NCBI RefSeq assembly: GCF_033042135.1
Contig: NZ_WBXM01000001.1
Location: 434,001 to 498,000, forward strand
Reading direction: 5' to 3'
Source: Haloechinothrix sp033042135
GTDB taxonomy: Bacteria; Actinomycetota; Actinomycetes; Mycobacteriales; Pseudonocardiaceae
Length of the DNA: 64,000 nt
Shown in pieces: positions 1 to 8,132 of the stretch. Numbering within the stretch: position 1 is the first letter of the stretch; each line of letters opens with the position of its first letter. A model generated the notes under the pieces. The model searched no databases and was not told the DNA's origin. It saw nothing but the letters and a program-made list of their open reading frames with translations. The translations under genes and the position numbers were made by a program.

Positions 1-318
1 TTCGGGCCGATCGTGACGGTGGAGCGCTTCACCGAGGAGGCCGCCGCCATCGAGCTGGGTAACGACACCGACTACGGCCTCGCCGGTGCGGTGTGGACCA
101 GCGATCCGGGCAGGGCCGAGCGTGTGGCGAGGAGCTTGCGCCACGGCACGGTGTGGATCAACGATTTCGGCCCCTACCTGCCGCAGGCCGAGTGGGGCGG
201 GTTCAAGCGCTCCGGCATCGGCAGGGAGCTCGGTCATGAAGGGCTGGCCGAGTACCAGCAGGCCAAGCACATCTACGAGAACACCGAGCCAGCGCCGCAG
301 CGTTGGTTCGCCGGGTGA
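1..318 (+). CDS. Aldehyde dehydrogenase family protein, C-terminal part (cut by window edge)
   Basis: The frame is open at base 1 and stops at TGA 316-318, so only about the last 105 residues are present. Seen: the C-terminal ALDH signatures GNDTDYGLAGAVWT, GTVWIND and PQAEWGGFKRSGIGRELG followed by EYQQAKHIY. Known: these belong to NAD(P)-dependent aldehyde dehydrogenases, most like the betaine-aldehyde/aminoaldehyde subgroup. The catalytic Cys and Glu lie upstream, outside the window. The substrate cannot be told from this fragment. The next gene on the same strand starts 52 bases later and is also an oxidoreductase, so the two may be co-transcribed. Confidence 0.9.
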   Translation, partial: FGPIVTVERFTEEAAAIELGNDTDYGLAGAVWTSDPGRAERVARSLRHGTVWINDFGPYLPQAEWGGFKRSGIGRELGHEGLAEYQQAKHIYENTEPAPQRWFAG

Positions 319-370
319 GGCCACGCGCAGTGCCGTGCCGCGCCGGTCGCGGCTGTGGCAGGCTCGCGGT

Positions 371-1393
371 ATGACGATTCCAGCGACAGCTACCGAGATC
401 CACTTGGCATCCCGACCGGTCGGACTGCCGACCAGCGAGAACTTCTCGCTGGTGGAGGCCCCGGTGCCCGACCCCGGTGAGGGCGAGGTGCTCGTGCGCA
501 ACGACTACCTCTCGGTGGATCCCTACATGCGGGGGCGCATGAACGACGTCAAGTCCTACGTCCCGCCGTTCGCGGTGGGTGAGGTGATGGACGGTGGCGC
601 GGTCGGCACTGTGGTCGCCTCCCGATCGGACGAGCTCTCCGTCGGCGACACCGTGCTGCACAACTACGGGTGGCGGGAGTACGCGTCCGGGCCGGCACGC
701 CACTTCCGCCTGGTGGACACCACGGCGGTTCCCGCCAGTTGTTACTTGAGCGTGCTCGGCATGCCGGGGCAGACCGCGTACTTCGGGCTGCTGGACGTGG
801 CGGCGATGCGACCCGGTGACACGGTGTTCGTCTCCGGCGCCGCGGGCGCCGTCGGCAGCCTGGTAGGCCAGTTCGCGAAGTTGCGCGGCGCGAAGCGGGT
901 GATCGGCTCGGCTGGTTCGGCGGAGAAGGTCTCCTACCTCCGCGAGGAGCTCGGCTTCGACGCGGCGTTCGACTACCGCAGCGGGCCCGTCGGCGAGCAG
1001 CTGGCCGAGGCCGCGCCCGGCGGGATCGACGTGTACTTCGACAACGTCGGTGGTGACCACCTCGAGGCCGCACTGACCCAGCTGCGGACGTTCGGGCGGA
1101 TCGCGATGTGCGGTGCGATCACGCAGTACAACAACACCGAGCCTGCGCCGGGACCGCGCAACCTGTTCCTCGCGGTGACCAAGCGGCTGCGCATGCGGGG
1201 CTTCATCGTCACCGACTTCAGTGAGCGCACCGGCGAGTTCCTCGCCGAGGTGTCGCGGTGGGTCGCGGCGGACCAGGTGAGCGTGCGCGAGACCGTGTAC
1301 TCGGGTATCGGCAGCGCACCGGATGCCTTCCTCGGGCTGTTCGCGGGGGACAACACCGGCAAGATGCTCGTACGTCTCGGCCGCACCACCTGA
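371..1393 (+). CDS. NADP-dependent oxidoreductase, MDR family (leukotriene B4 dehydrogenase / CurA-like)
   Basis: 340 aa, a normal length for this zinc-free medium-chain reductase family, which reduces the C=C bond of enones using NADPH. The frame stays open upstream into the previous gene, but ATG 371 (MTIPATATEI) fits the family N-terminus. Seen: DPYMRGRM near the N-terminus, a GroES-like domain (about 1-130) with no zinc-binding cysteine cluster, and the Rossmann nucleotide motif VFVSGAAGAVGS around residue 155. The C-terminus carries GKMLVRLG, typical of the group. Inferred: a cytosolic detoxifying enone reductase. The physiological substrate is unknown. Confidence 0.88.
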   Translation: MTIPATATEIHLASRPVGLPTSENFSLVEAPVPDPGEGEVLVRNDYLSVDPYMRGRMNDVKSYVPPFAVGEVMDGGAVGTVVASRSDELSVGDTVLHNYGWREYASGPARHFRLVDTTAVPASCYLSVLGMPGQTAYFGLLDVAAMRPGDTVFVSGAAGAVGSLVGQFAKLRGAKRVIGSAGSAEKVSYLREELGFDAAFDYRSGPVGEQLAEAAPGGIDVYFDNVGGDHLEAALTQLRTFGRIAMCGAITQYNNTEPAPGPRNLFLAVTKRLRMRGFIVTDFSERTGEFLAEVSRWVAADQVSVRETVYSGIGSAPDAFLGLFAGDNTGKMLVRLGRTT

Positions 1394-1397
1394 GTAC

Positions 1398-1420
1398 AGT
1401 ATACCCGTACGGGGTATACT
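1398..1420. promoter_or_regulatory. CsoR-type copper operator
   Basis: A near-perfect palindrome: left half agtataccc, centre gtac, right half ggggtatact. The GTATACCC/GGGGTATAC pattern is that of operators bound by the Cu(I)-sensing repressor CsoR in actinobacteria. It lies 48 bases upstream of the CopZ-like gene and overlaps the expected promoter position. Inferred: copper-inducible transcription of that gene. No csoR gene is visible in the window. Confidence 0.78.
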
Positions 1421-1468
1421 GGTGGGCGTCACGACGTATGGGTGAGCATCGGGAAAGGAGCCGTTGCG

Positions 1469-1711
1469 ATGACCGAGAACAGCACAGGCGCCGGCCACAC
1501 CACGACCTACACCGTCAGCGGGATGTCCTGCGGGCATTGCGCGCAGGCGGTCCGCGACGAGGTCGGTGCGCTCACGGGCGTCACCGAGATCGCGGTGGAT
1601 GTCGAGTCGGGCGCGGTGACGGTGAGCAGTGAGCAGCCGCTGCCGGAGGAGTCGGTGCGCGTGGCCGTCGCGGACGCCGGGTACGAGCTGACGGGCACGG
1701 CCGCCGCGTAA
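1469..1711 (+). CDS. copZ: CopZ-like heavy-metal-associated (HMA) copper chaperone
   Basis: 80 aa, a single ferredoxin-like HMA domain. Seen: the metal site GMSCGHC with two cysteines on the first loop, and the typical end ADAGYEL. ATG 1469 is chosen because gggaaaggag (1451-1460) is a well-placed ribosome site. The GTG at 1442 would add nine unconserved residues. Known: such proteins carry Cu(I) to P-type ATPases or repressors in the cytosol. The upstream palindrome at 1398-1420 supports copper control. No copA or csoR gene adjoins it, so it is an isolated chaperone gene here. Confidence 0.88.
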   Translation: MTENSTGAGHTTTYTVSGMSCGHCAQAVRDEVGALTGVTEIAVDVESGAVTVSSEQPLPEESVRVAVADAGYELTGTAAA

Positions 1712-1849
1712 CGACCCTCCCGTGCGGGTGAGCTGGTCCCGGTACGGCCGGGGGTCACCGGCGTTCGTCAGTTCCGACAACGCGGCCCGGCCGCTGTTGG
1801 ACGGCGCGGACAAGTGTGTACCCCGGGCGTGCCGGGCTAGGCTCATGGT

Positions 1850-2743
1850 GTGACCGTCGATACAGCAGCGCCGAGCACGCCGGAGGAGCTCGCGGCCGCG
1901 CTCGAACGCACCGGCTACCTGCCGGATACCGGGCTGGCCACCGCCGCGTTCCTGGCCCGCACCATGGCACGCCCGCTGTTCTGCGAGGGCGAGCCGGGCA
2001 CCGGCAAGACCTCGCTGGCCGCGGCGCTGGCCGAGGGGCTCGGGCTGCCACTGATCCGGCTGCAGTGCCACGAGGGCATCGACGCCACGCAGGCGCTGTA
2101 CGAGTGGGACTTCGCCAGGCAGCTGCTGCACCTGCGCGCGCTGGAAGCGGCAACCGACACGGGCCTCGACGCCGATGCTGCCGAGCAGTCGATCTACACG
2201 CGCCGCTTCCTGCTGGAACGTCCGTTGCTTCGGGCGCTCACCGAGGCGCCGTGTGTGCTGCTGGTCGACGAGATCGACAGGGCGGACGACGAGTTCGAGG
2301 CTTTCCTGCTCCAGCTGCTCGACGAGAACGCAGTCACCATCCCCGAACTCGGTGAGATCCGCGCCGAGGTGCCACCGCTGGCGGTGCTGACCTCGAACCG
2401 CACGAGGGAAGTGCACGACGCGCTGAAGCGGCGCTGCCTCTACCACTGGCTGGAGCATCCCGAGCTGAGCAGGGAGATCGCGATCCTGCGGAGCAGACTG
2501 CCCGGCATCAGTGACGACCTCGCGAGACAGGTCGCCACCGCGGTACAGCGCATCAGGAGCATGGAGCTACTGAAACCGCCGGGGGTAGCGGAATCGCTGG
2601 ACTGGGCAAGGGCGCTGCAGGCGCTCGACTGCAGCGTGCTGGACGCCGAGACCGCCACGCGCAGCCTCGGCGCCGTACTGAAATACCGGGAGGACGCCGA
2701 CCGCTTGCGGTCGGCAGGCATCGACACGTTGCTCGCGGGGTAG
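1850..2743 (+). CDS. coxD: MoxR-type AAA+ ATPase, CoxD-like
   Basis: 297 aa, GTG start. Seen: Walker A GEPGTGKT at residues 47-54, Walker B VLLVDEID at 136-143, and the sensor segment VLTSNRTREVHDALKRRC, all diagnostic of MoxR/CoxD ATPases. Known: CoxD works with the VWA protein CoxE to build the copper-sulfur-molybdenum centre of CO dehydrogenase and related molybdenum hydroxylases. It is followed after 2 bases by a CoxE-like gene and then an XdhC/CoxI gene, so the three form one operon. The matching structural genes lie about 6 kb downstream (coxS-L-M). Inferred role: cytosolic maturation ATPase for that enzyme. Confidence 0.9.
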   Translation: MTVDTAAPSTPEELAAALERTGYLPDTGLATAAFLARTMARPLFCEGEPGTGKTSLAAALAEGLGLPLIRLQCHEGIDATQALYEWDFARQLLHLRALEAATDTGLDADAAEQSIYTRRFLLERPLLRALTEAPCVLLVDEIDRADDEFEAFLLQLLDENAVTIPELGEIRAEVPPLAVLTSNRTREVHDALKRRCLYHWLEHPELSREIAILRSRLPGISDDLARQVATAVQRIRSMELLKPPGVAESLDWARALQALDCSVLDAETATRSLGAVLKYREDADRLRSAGIDTLLAG

Positions 2744-2745
2744 CC

Positions 2746-3936
2746 ATGGCCCGGTCGAACGCCTCCCACATACCCACCATCCGTGCCGGAAGGGGCGGTG
2801 ACCGCGACGGGCACCGCGCGCAGCCGGATGTGCTGCCGGGGCTCGTCGGGTTCACCCGCGCGTTGGCCCGCGCGGGGCTACCGGTGGGAACCGATGCCGC
2901 CGCCGCGTACCTCGCAGCGGTGCGCGCCGTGGACGCCGTCGATGTCGAGCAGGTGTACTGGGCAGGCCGGGCCACGCTGTGTTCGAACCCGGACGAGTTC
3001 GACACCTACGACGCCGTGTTCGCCCGCTGGTTCGGCCCCGACACCGCTCGCTCGGTGCGGGCCAGCCGCCAGGAGCCCCGGCATGCCGAGCTCGTGCCGC
3101 TTGGCGGGACCGGTACCGGCAAGCCGGAGGAGCCGGAGATCGAACCCGGAGCACACGCCGTGGCAGCCAGCGACACCGAAGTGCTGCGCAGGCGCGATAT
3201 CGGCGAGCTGACCGAAGCCGAGCGGGAGCACCTGCGCCGGATGCTGGCGCTGTTGCGGCCTGCCCCGCCGATGCGCCGCTCGCTGCGGCTGCGGCCTGCC
3301 CGGCGCGGATCGCTCGATCCCCGCAGGACGGTGCGGGCCATGCTGTCAACAGGGGGCGAACCACTGCGGTTGGCCCGCCGCGGGCACGCCGTACGGCCCC
3401 GCAGGGTCGTGCTGCTGATCGACATCTCCGGTTCCATGCGGCCCTACGCGGACGCGCTGCTGCGGTTCGCGCACGCGACGGCCCGCCGCACCCCGGGTGC
3501 CGTAGAGGCGTTCACCCTCGGCACCCGGCTCACCCGCGTATCCCGCCAACTGCGGCAACGCGACCCCGAGCGCGCGCTGGCCGCCGCCAACCGTTCGGTG
3601 GAGGACTTCGCAGGAGGCACCCGGCTGGGGGATACCCTGCGGACCTTCCTCGACCGCTGGGGACAACGTGGCGTGGCCCGGCAGTCGGTCGCGGTCGTCT
3701 TCTCCGACGGCTGGGAACGGGGGGACGCTGCCACGCTCGGCGAGCAGGTGGCGCGGCTACGTAGGCTCGCCCACGCGGTGCTGTGGGTCAATCCGCACGC
3801 CGGTAAGGACGGCTACGCGCCGGTGCAAGGCGGGATGGCGGCCGCCCTGCCGCATGTGGACAGGTTGCTGGCCGGGCACAGCCTGGCCACACTCGATCGA
3901 CTCGTTGAGGAGATCCGCGATGCGCGACGTACTTGA
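2746..3936 (+). CDS. coxE: VWA-domain protein, CoxE-like
   Basis: 396 aa, ATG two bases after the stop of the CoxD-like gene. Seen: an arginine-rich middle part and a C-terminal von Willebrand A domain with the MIDAS motif DISGS at residues 226-230 (within VVLLIDISGSM), a later TRLGDTL and VFSDGWERGD. Known: CoxE pairs with the MoxR ATPase CoxD during metal-centre assembly of molybdenum hydroxylases. The 3' end overlaps the next gene by 17 bases, indicating translational coupling. A MoxR-VWA pair can also serve other assembly tasks; the Cox assignment rests on the XdhC/CoxI neighbour and nearby coxSLM. Confidence 0.88.
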   Translation: MARSNASHIPTIRAGRGGDRDGHRAQPDVLPGLVGFTRALARAGLPVGTDAAAAYLAAVRAVDAVDVEQVYWAGRATLCSNPDEFDTYDAVFARWFGPDTARSVRASRQEPRHAELVPLGGTGTGKPEEPEIEPGAHAVAASDTEVLRRRDIGELTEAEREHLRRMLALLRPAPPMRRSLRLRPARRGSLDPRRTVRAMLSTGGEPLRLARRGHAVRPRRVVLLIDISGSMRPYADALLRFAHATARRTPGAVEAFTLGTRLTRVSRQLRQRDPERALAAANRSVEDFAGGTRLGDTLRTFLDRWGQRGVARQSVAVVFSDGWERGDAATLGEQVARLRRLAHAVLWVNPHAGKDGYAPVQGGMAAALPHVDRLLAGHSLATLDRLVEEIRDARRT

Positions 3937-5041
3937 CCAGCTCAGTCAGCGCCTGGCCGCGGGCGAGTCGGTCGCGGTCGGTACTGTCGTGGCGACGTTC
4001 TCGTCGGCTCCACGGTCGGCGGGTGCGGCGATGCTGGTCACCGAGGACGGCACCGTCGCGGGCAGTGTCTCCGGCGGCTGCGTCGAGGGCGCGGTCTACG
4101 AGGTGGCACAGCAGGTGCTTGCCGACGGGCGGCCCGCGCTGCAGCGGTACGGCGTCTCCGACGACGACGCGTTCTCGGTCGGTCTGACCTGCGGTGGAAC
4201 CATCGACATCTTCGTGGAGCGATTCACCGCGAGCGAGTTTCCCGGCTACGCCGAGCTGTGCGACTCGGTGGCAGGAGAGCACGCCGTCGCGGTGGCCACC
4301 GTGATCGAGCATCCCGATCCCGACCGTGTGGGCGCCCGCATGGTGGTCTGGCCGCAGGGAGCCGACGGTTCCCTCGGCTCGGCGCGTGCCGACGACGCGG
4401 TCGGCGACGACGCACGTGGCCTCCTGGCCAACGGCCGCAGCGGCACCCTTCACTACGGTCCCGATGGGCAGCGGCGGGGCGAGGGGATGACCGTGTTCGT
4501 CAACTCCTTCGAACCCGCGCCGCGCCTGCTGGTGTTCGGCGCGATCGATTTTGCGCGCGCGATGGCGCGCGTCGGCGCCTTCCTCGGCTACCGGGTGACG
4601 GTGTGTGACGCGCGGCCCGTGTTCGCCACGACGGCGCGGTTCCCCGAGGCGCACGAGGTGGTGGTCGATTGGCCGCACCGATACCTGTCCGCCCAGGTGG
4701 AGCAGCAAGCGGTGGATGAGCGTACCGCGGTGGCGGTGCTCACCCACGATCCCAAGTTCGATGTTCCGGTGCTGGAGGTGGCACTGCGTGCCAAACTGGG
4801 TTATGTGGGCGCCATGGGATCCCGGCGCACCCATGCCGACCGTGTGGAGCGGTTGCGGGCGGCGGGCCTGACCGACGGGGAGCTGGCGCGGCTGGCCTCA
4901 CCGATTGGGCTCGATCTTGGTGCGCGTACCCCGGAGGAGACCGCGGTCTCCATCGCGGCAGAGATCATCGGCCTTCGCTGGGGCGGCAGTGGCCGCAGGC
5001 TCAGCGAACTGAGTGGACGGATTCACCCCGAGGTGAACTAG
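3920..5041 (+). CDS. XdhC/CoxI family molybdenum-hydroxylase maturation protein
   Basis: 373 aa. ATG 3920 lies inside the end of the CoxE-like gene and gives the family N-terminus MRDVLDQL. Seen: N-terminal XdhC_CoxI domain with FSSAPRSAGAAMLV, GSVSGGCVEGAV and LTCGGTIDIF. The C-terminal Rossmann domain has LLVFGAIDFARAMA, AVLTHDPKFD and GYVGAMGSRRTHADR. Known: XdhC binds the molybdenum cofactor, oversees its sulfuration and delivers it to the apo-enzyme. It is the third gene of the coxD-coxE operon. Inferred: it serves the coxSLM enzyme encoded downstream. It could equally serve another xanthine-dehydrogenase-like enzyme. Confidence 0.9.
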   Translation: MRDVLDQLSQRLAAGESVAVGTVVATFSSAPRSAGAAMLVTEDGTVAGSVSGGCVEGAVYEVAQQVLADGRPALQRYGVSDDDAFSVGLTCGGTIDIFVERFTASEFPGYAELCDSVAGEHAVAVATVIEHPDPDRVGARMVVWPQGADGSLGSARADDAVGDDARGLLANGRSGTLHYGPDGQRRGEGMTVFVNSFEPAPRLLVFGAIDFARAMARVGAFLGYRVTVCDARPVFATTARFPEAHEVVVDWPHRYLSAQVEQQAVDERTAVAVLTHDPKFDVPVLEVALRAKLGYVGAMGSRRTHADRVERLRAAGLTDGELARLASPIGLDLGARTPEETAVSIAAEIIGLRWGGSGRRLSELSGRIHPEVN

Positions 5042-5043
5042 GA

Positions 5044-6045
5044 ATGACCGGTCGGGAGCAGCGGATCCTCGGCCTGCTGCTCGGCACCGCGCTCGGCGAC
5101 GCCTTCGGCGCGGCCTTCGAGGGACGGCCCTTCGTCGACGGCTCGGAGGTCGACGCGGCGACCGCACCGTTGGCCTCGGCGGAGGTACTGGTGCACACCG
5201 ACGACACCGCGCTCACGCTGGTGCTCGCCGAGCACATCGCCGATCGCGTCGCGGGCCGTGCGGCGGTGGCCGACCCGTTGGACGAGGATGCGCTGGCGCG
5301 GGAGTTCGCCGCCGCGTGGCGCGGTGAACCGTGGCGCGGTTACGGCTCGGGTGCGGCCTTGATCTTCAAGCTCATCTGCGAAGGAGCGCCGTGGCGGGAG
5401 GCCACCTACTCGCTGTTCGGCGGCGCGGGCTCGTACGGTAACGGCGGGGCGATGCGGGCCGCTCCCGTCGCGATCGCGGGCAACGGGCTGCACCTGGCTG
5501 CCGAGCTGGGGCGGCGCCAGGCGGTGCTCACCCACGCCCACGAACACGGCCAGCGCGGCGCCGAGCTGCAGGCCGCGGCGAGCTACCTGGCGCTGGAGCG
5601 GGACCCGGCGCCGCTGGTGCTGGACGCCGACCAGTTCCGGCAGGATCTGGCCAGGGTGGTGCGGTCCCGGGAATGGCACGAGAAGCTCGACCGGATCGGC
5701 GAGTTGTTGCTGACCGGGGCACCCCCCGAGCACGCGGCCAGGGCGCTCGGTAACGACGTCTCCGCGCTCGGCTCGGTGCCGCTGGCGCTGCTGGCCTTCC
5801 TTACCACCCCGGACGACCCGGTCGCCACCGTCCGTTACGCGATCCGGGCCGGTGGCGACACCGACACGATCGCCGCGATGGCCGGTGCGCTGTCCGGCGC
5901 GCGCAACGGTGTCGCGGCGCTGCCGGAGAGTTGGATCGCGCGGGTGGAGGCGCGGCAACGGATCGAGCGCGTCGCTAACCGGCTGTCCGGCTACCGGCCC
6001 GCAGGGCTCGAGCCACCGCATAGCCGATCACCAGGGCCGCCGTGA
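5044..6045 (+). CDS. ADP-ribosylglycohydrolase family protein (DraG-like)
   Basis: 333 aa, starting 2 bases after the XdhC gene. Seen: LGLLLGTALGDAFGAAFEG at the N-terminus, the metal-binding HTDDTALT, the glycine-rich YGSGAAL and GGAGSYGNGGAMRAAP, and the C-terminal metal motif GGDTDTIAAMAGAL. These are the dinuclear-metal ligands of DraG/ARH hydrolases, which remove ADP-ribose from proteins or nucleic acids. It appears to be the last gene of the coxD-coxE-xdhC transcription unit, though no link with molybdenum enzymes is established. Its last 71 bases overlap the end of the converging membrane glycosyltransferase gene. The target is unknown. Confidence 0.88.
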   Translation: MTGREQRILGLLLGTALGDAFGAAFEGRPFVDGSEVDAATAPLASAEVLVHTDDTALTLVLAEHIADRVAGRAAVADPLDEDALAREFAAAWRGEPWRGYGSGAALIFKLICEGAPWREATYSLFGGAGSYGNGGAMRAAPVAIAGNGLHLAAELGRRQAVLTHAHEHGQRGAELQAAASYLALERDPAPLVLDADQFRQDLARVVRSREWHEKLDRIGELLLTGAPPEHAARALGNDVSALGSVPLALLAFLTTPDDPVATVRYAIRAGGDTDTIAAMAGALSGARNGVAALPESWIARVEARQRIERVANRLSGYRPAGLEPPHSRSPGPP

Positions 6046-7219
6046 ACCAGGTGTAGGAGTTACCGAGGAGCTGCTCGGCGAGCGTCCACTCCAGCTCGGC
6101 ATCGTCACCACCGGGCACCCGGTGGAACGGGCCGAGAACGAATAGCGTGGCGGTGGCCGTCGCGGCCAGCAACCACGGTAGCGCAGCTACGCTGTCGCGC
6201 TGCCACCACCGGCCCGCGTAGCCTGCCATGACCAGGACCGCAGGCGCGACCCACACCCAGTGATGCGACCAGGAGGTCGGCGAGGCCAGCAGCGCCAGCG
6301 CGGCGTTGAGCAGCAGCGCCAGCTCCGGCGGTGACCGGCGCATTGCGAGGACCACCGCGGCCAGCAGCACCGCGACCAGCAGCAGCCACAGCAACGTGTG
6401 CGCGGGCTCGGCCAGGTCGTAGCGCGCCAGGCTCGCCTCGACGGTCTGGTTGGTCAGAAACGGCGAGCCGCTGAAACCCGAGGTGGCCGCGGCGCCGTCG
6501 CCCCAGTACCGTAGCGAGGCCCCGGCATCGACCAGGAAACCGGCAGCGGTGGCCAGCACCATGGTGGCCACCGCGACCAGCGACGCGCGGGCGTCCTTGC
6601 GGAGCAGGAAGAACAGCAGGAATGCCGCGGGGGTCAGCTTGATGGCCGCGGCCAACCCCACCCCGATCCCGCGTGGCCACCAGGGTTCGCGGGCCAGGCA
6701 GTCCACCGCGACCAGCCCCATCAGCAGCAGGTTGACCTGCCCGAACGTGAACGTCTCGCGGAGCGGTTCGAGCAGCAGCGCGGGCGGGAGCGCGGCCGCG
6801 GCGACCACCAGCGCTGCCCGCACCTCCAGGTCCGGCCAGACCCGCCGGGCCACCACGTAGAGCGTGGCCACCACGCACACCACGTTGACCGCGAAGATCG
6901 TGGCCACCGCCTGAGCCCACGGCAGCATCGCGAGAGGGGCGAACACCGCGACCGCGAAGGGCGGGTAGAGGAACGGCAGGTGGTTTCCCGCGCTGGTCGG
7001 CGGCAGCAGGCCGTAGATGTCCTCGCCCCCGCGCCAGGCCTCGACCGCGAACCGGTACACCTGCAGGTCATGCAGCTCGCCGTCGAACACCCCCGCGTGC
7101 CAGGCAAGTAGCAGCGCGAGCGCCACCACGCCGATCGGGAGCAGCGCGCCTGCCGCGAGCGCCCGTTCGCCGGGCGTCCGCCCGCCCTGCTCCCTGGACA
7201 GTGCCCTGTGTCGCGGCAT
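5975..7219 (-). CDS. Glycosyltransferase family 87 (DUF2029) integral membrane protein
   Basis: 414 aa with about ten hydrophobic segments. Seen: LPIGVVALALLLAWHAGVF near the N-terminus; DLQVYRFAVEAWRGGEDIYG, where the acidic residues of the first external loop are typical; LPFLYPPFAVAVFAPLA; AAAIKLTPAAFLLFFL; and SPTSWSHHWVWVAPAVLVM. Known: GT87 proteins are polyprenol-phosphate-mannose-dependent alpha-mannosyltransferases, such as PimE in mycobacterial phosphatidylinositol mannoside synthesis. It is last in a minus-strand block from 10493. Its 3' end overlaps the ADP-ribosylglycohydrolase gene by 71 bases. The acceptor is unknown. Confidence 0.85.
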   Translation of the reverse strand: MPRHRALSREQGGRTPGERALAAGALLPIGVVALALLLAWHAGVFDGELHDLQVYRFAVEAWRGGEDIYGLLPPTSAGNHLPFLYPPFAVAVFAPLAMLPWAQAVATIFAVNVVCVVATLYVVARRVWPDLEVRAALVVAAAALPPALLLEPLRETFTFGQVNLLLMGLVAVDCLAREPWWPRGIGVGLAAAIKLTPAAFLLFFLLRKDARASLVAVATMVLATAAGFLVDAGASLRYWGDGAAATSGFSGSPFLTNQTVEASLARYDLAEPAHTLLWLLLVAVLLAAVVLAMRRSPPELALLLNAALALLASPTSWSHHWVWVAPAVLVMAGYAGRWWQRDSVAALPWLLAATATATLFVLGPFHRVPGGDDAELEWTLAEQLLGNSYTWFTAALVIGYAVARALRAGSRTAG

Positions 7220-7293
7220 CTGCCGTCCTCGCTGCGGTCGGGCCGACCGGCTGGCGGGCTCGCCCGGCTGCCGCCCTGCTTGCTGTCGTCGGG

Positions 7294-8079
7294 TCAGCGG
7301 GCGGGAATCACGGGGACCTCGGGCTCCAGCCGGCGGTAGGCGTGCGCGTGCAGTGACACAGTGTACTGACCATCGGGAAGCAGCTGTGGATGGCCGTCGA
7401 GGGTGGCCTCGGTTGCGGTGTCGAGCTCCACGGTGACCTCACCGGTGGCGATGCGCAGGTTGGTGCCGAGACCGTCGGTGCCAGTCTCCACGAGGCTGCC
7501 GTTGGCCACCGGCTCCACGGCTAGCGTGTCGGCTGTCCCGGCGGTCGCCGCGCCGATCCGGTAGCTCACCGGGCCGGAGATCGCGAGCCGGGTCGCTACC
7601 GCATCGCGAGCGGTCGTCCGGTAACCGGCCGGTTGTTCCGGCTCCGTATCGGACGCTGCGTAGGCGACATCCACGACGAGCGCGGGCTCGTGACCGCCGC
7701 CGTCACCGCCGTCCCCACTCGGGTCGAGCAAGGTGGCCTGCCAGTGCGCGGCGCAGCGCCGGGCCAGCGGCAGCACCGACGCGCGGGCGGCCACCACGAG
7801 CCGAATGTCGCCGGAGTCGGGGATCGCCCCGAATGAAGGCGCCGCCGCCAGGTCGGTTACCCACCAGCCGTGCTCGCGCACGGCCGTGGCGATCATGGTG
7901 CGGAACTCGCGGCTGTCACGGTCGAACCCGCGGACCACGGCGACACCACTGCCGCGCAACTCGCGCGAGGCCAGGCCGTGCTGCTCCGGCGCGGCCAGCA
8001 GCCGGTCGACCGTGGCGCGGGCGGGATCGTCGGGCAGGCCAGGGCCCAGCCCGGTCGGGCGGGTCGATCGCGAGGTCAT
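7294..8079 (-). CDS. Hypothetical protein
   Basis: 261 aa; no family recognised. ATG 8079 (MTSRSTRPTG) is chosen because the frame upstream runs into the ABC permease gene and looks like out-of-frame permease sequence. The protein is soluble by eye, with no signal peptide or membrane segment. Seen: an N-terminal alpha/beta part with VAVVRGFDRDSREFR and a C-terminal part rich in short beta-type segments (TGEVTVELDTATEATLDGH). It lies 53 bases after the ABC-2 permease and 74 bases before the GT87 gene on the same strand, so it is probably part of that operon. It could have a regulatory or sensor role, but nothing in the sequence proves it. Confidence 0.65.
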   Translation of the reverse strand: MTSRSTRPTGLGPGLPDDPARATVDRLLAAPEQHGLASRELRGSGVAVVRGFDRDSREFRTMIATAVREHGWWVTDLAAAPSFGAIPDSGDIRLVVAARASVLPLARRCAAHWQATLLDPSGDGGDGGGHEPALVVDVAYAASDTEPEQPAGYRTTARDAVATRLAISGPVSYRIGAATAGTADTLAVEPVANGSLVETGTDGLGTNLRIATGEVTVELDTATEATLDGHPQLLPDGQYTVSLHAHAYRRLEPEVPVIPAR

Positions 8080-8132
8080 ACGGCGACCGTACAACCCCCG
8101 CTCGGCGCTGTGTACGGTGAAGATGATCACCC

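Noticed and set aside
203..2458. Minus-strand open frame of 751 codons
   Set aside because: Runs antisense across three well-supported genes and an intergenic region including the copper operator. No protein family is seen.
1850..6045. MoxR ATPase plus VWA protein plus ADP-ribosylglycohydrolase considered as a phage-defence system
   Set aside because: The XdhC/CoxI gene in the same operon and coxSLM nearby explain the MoxR-VWA pair as CoxD/CoxE. No nuclease, ADP-ribosyltransferase or other effector is present.
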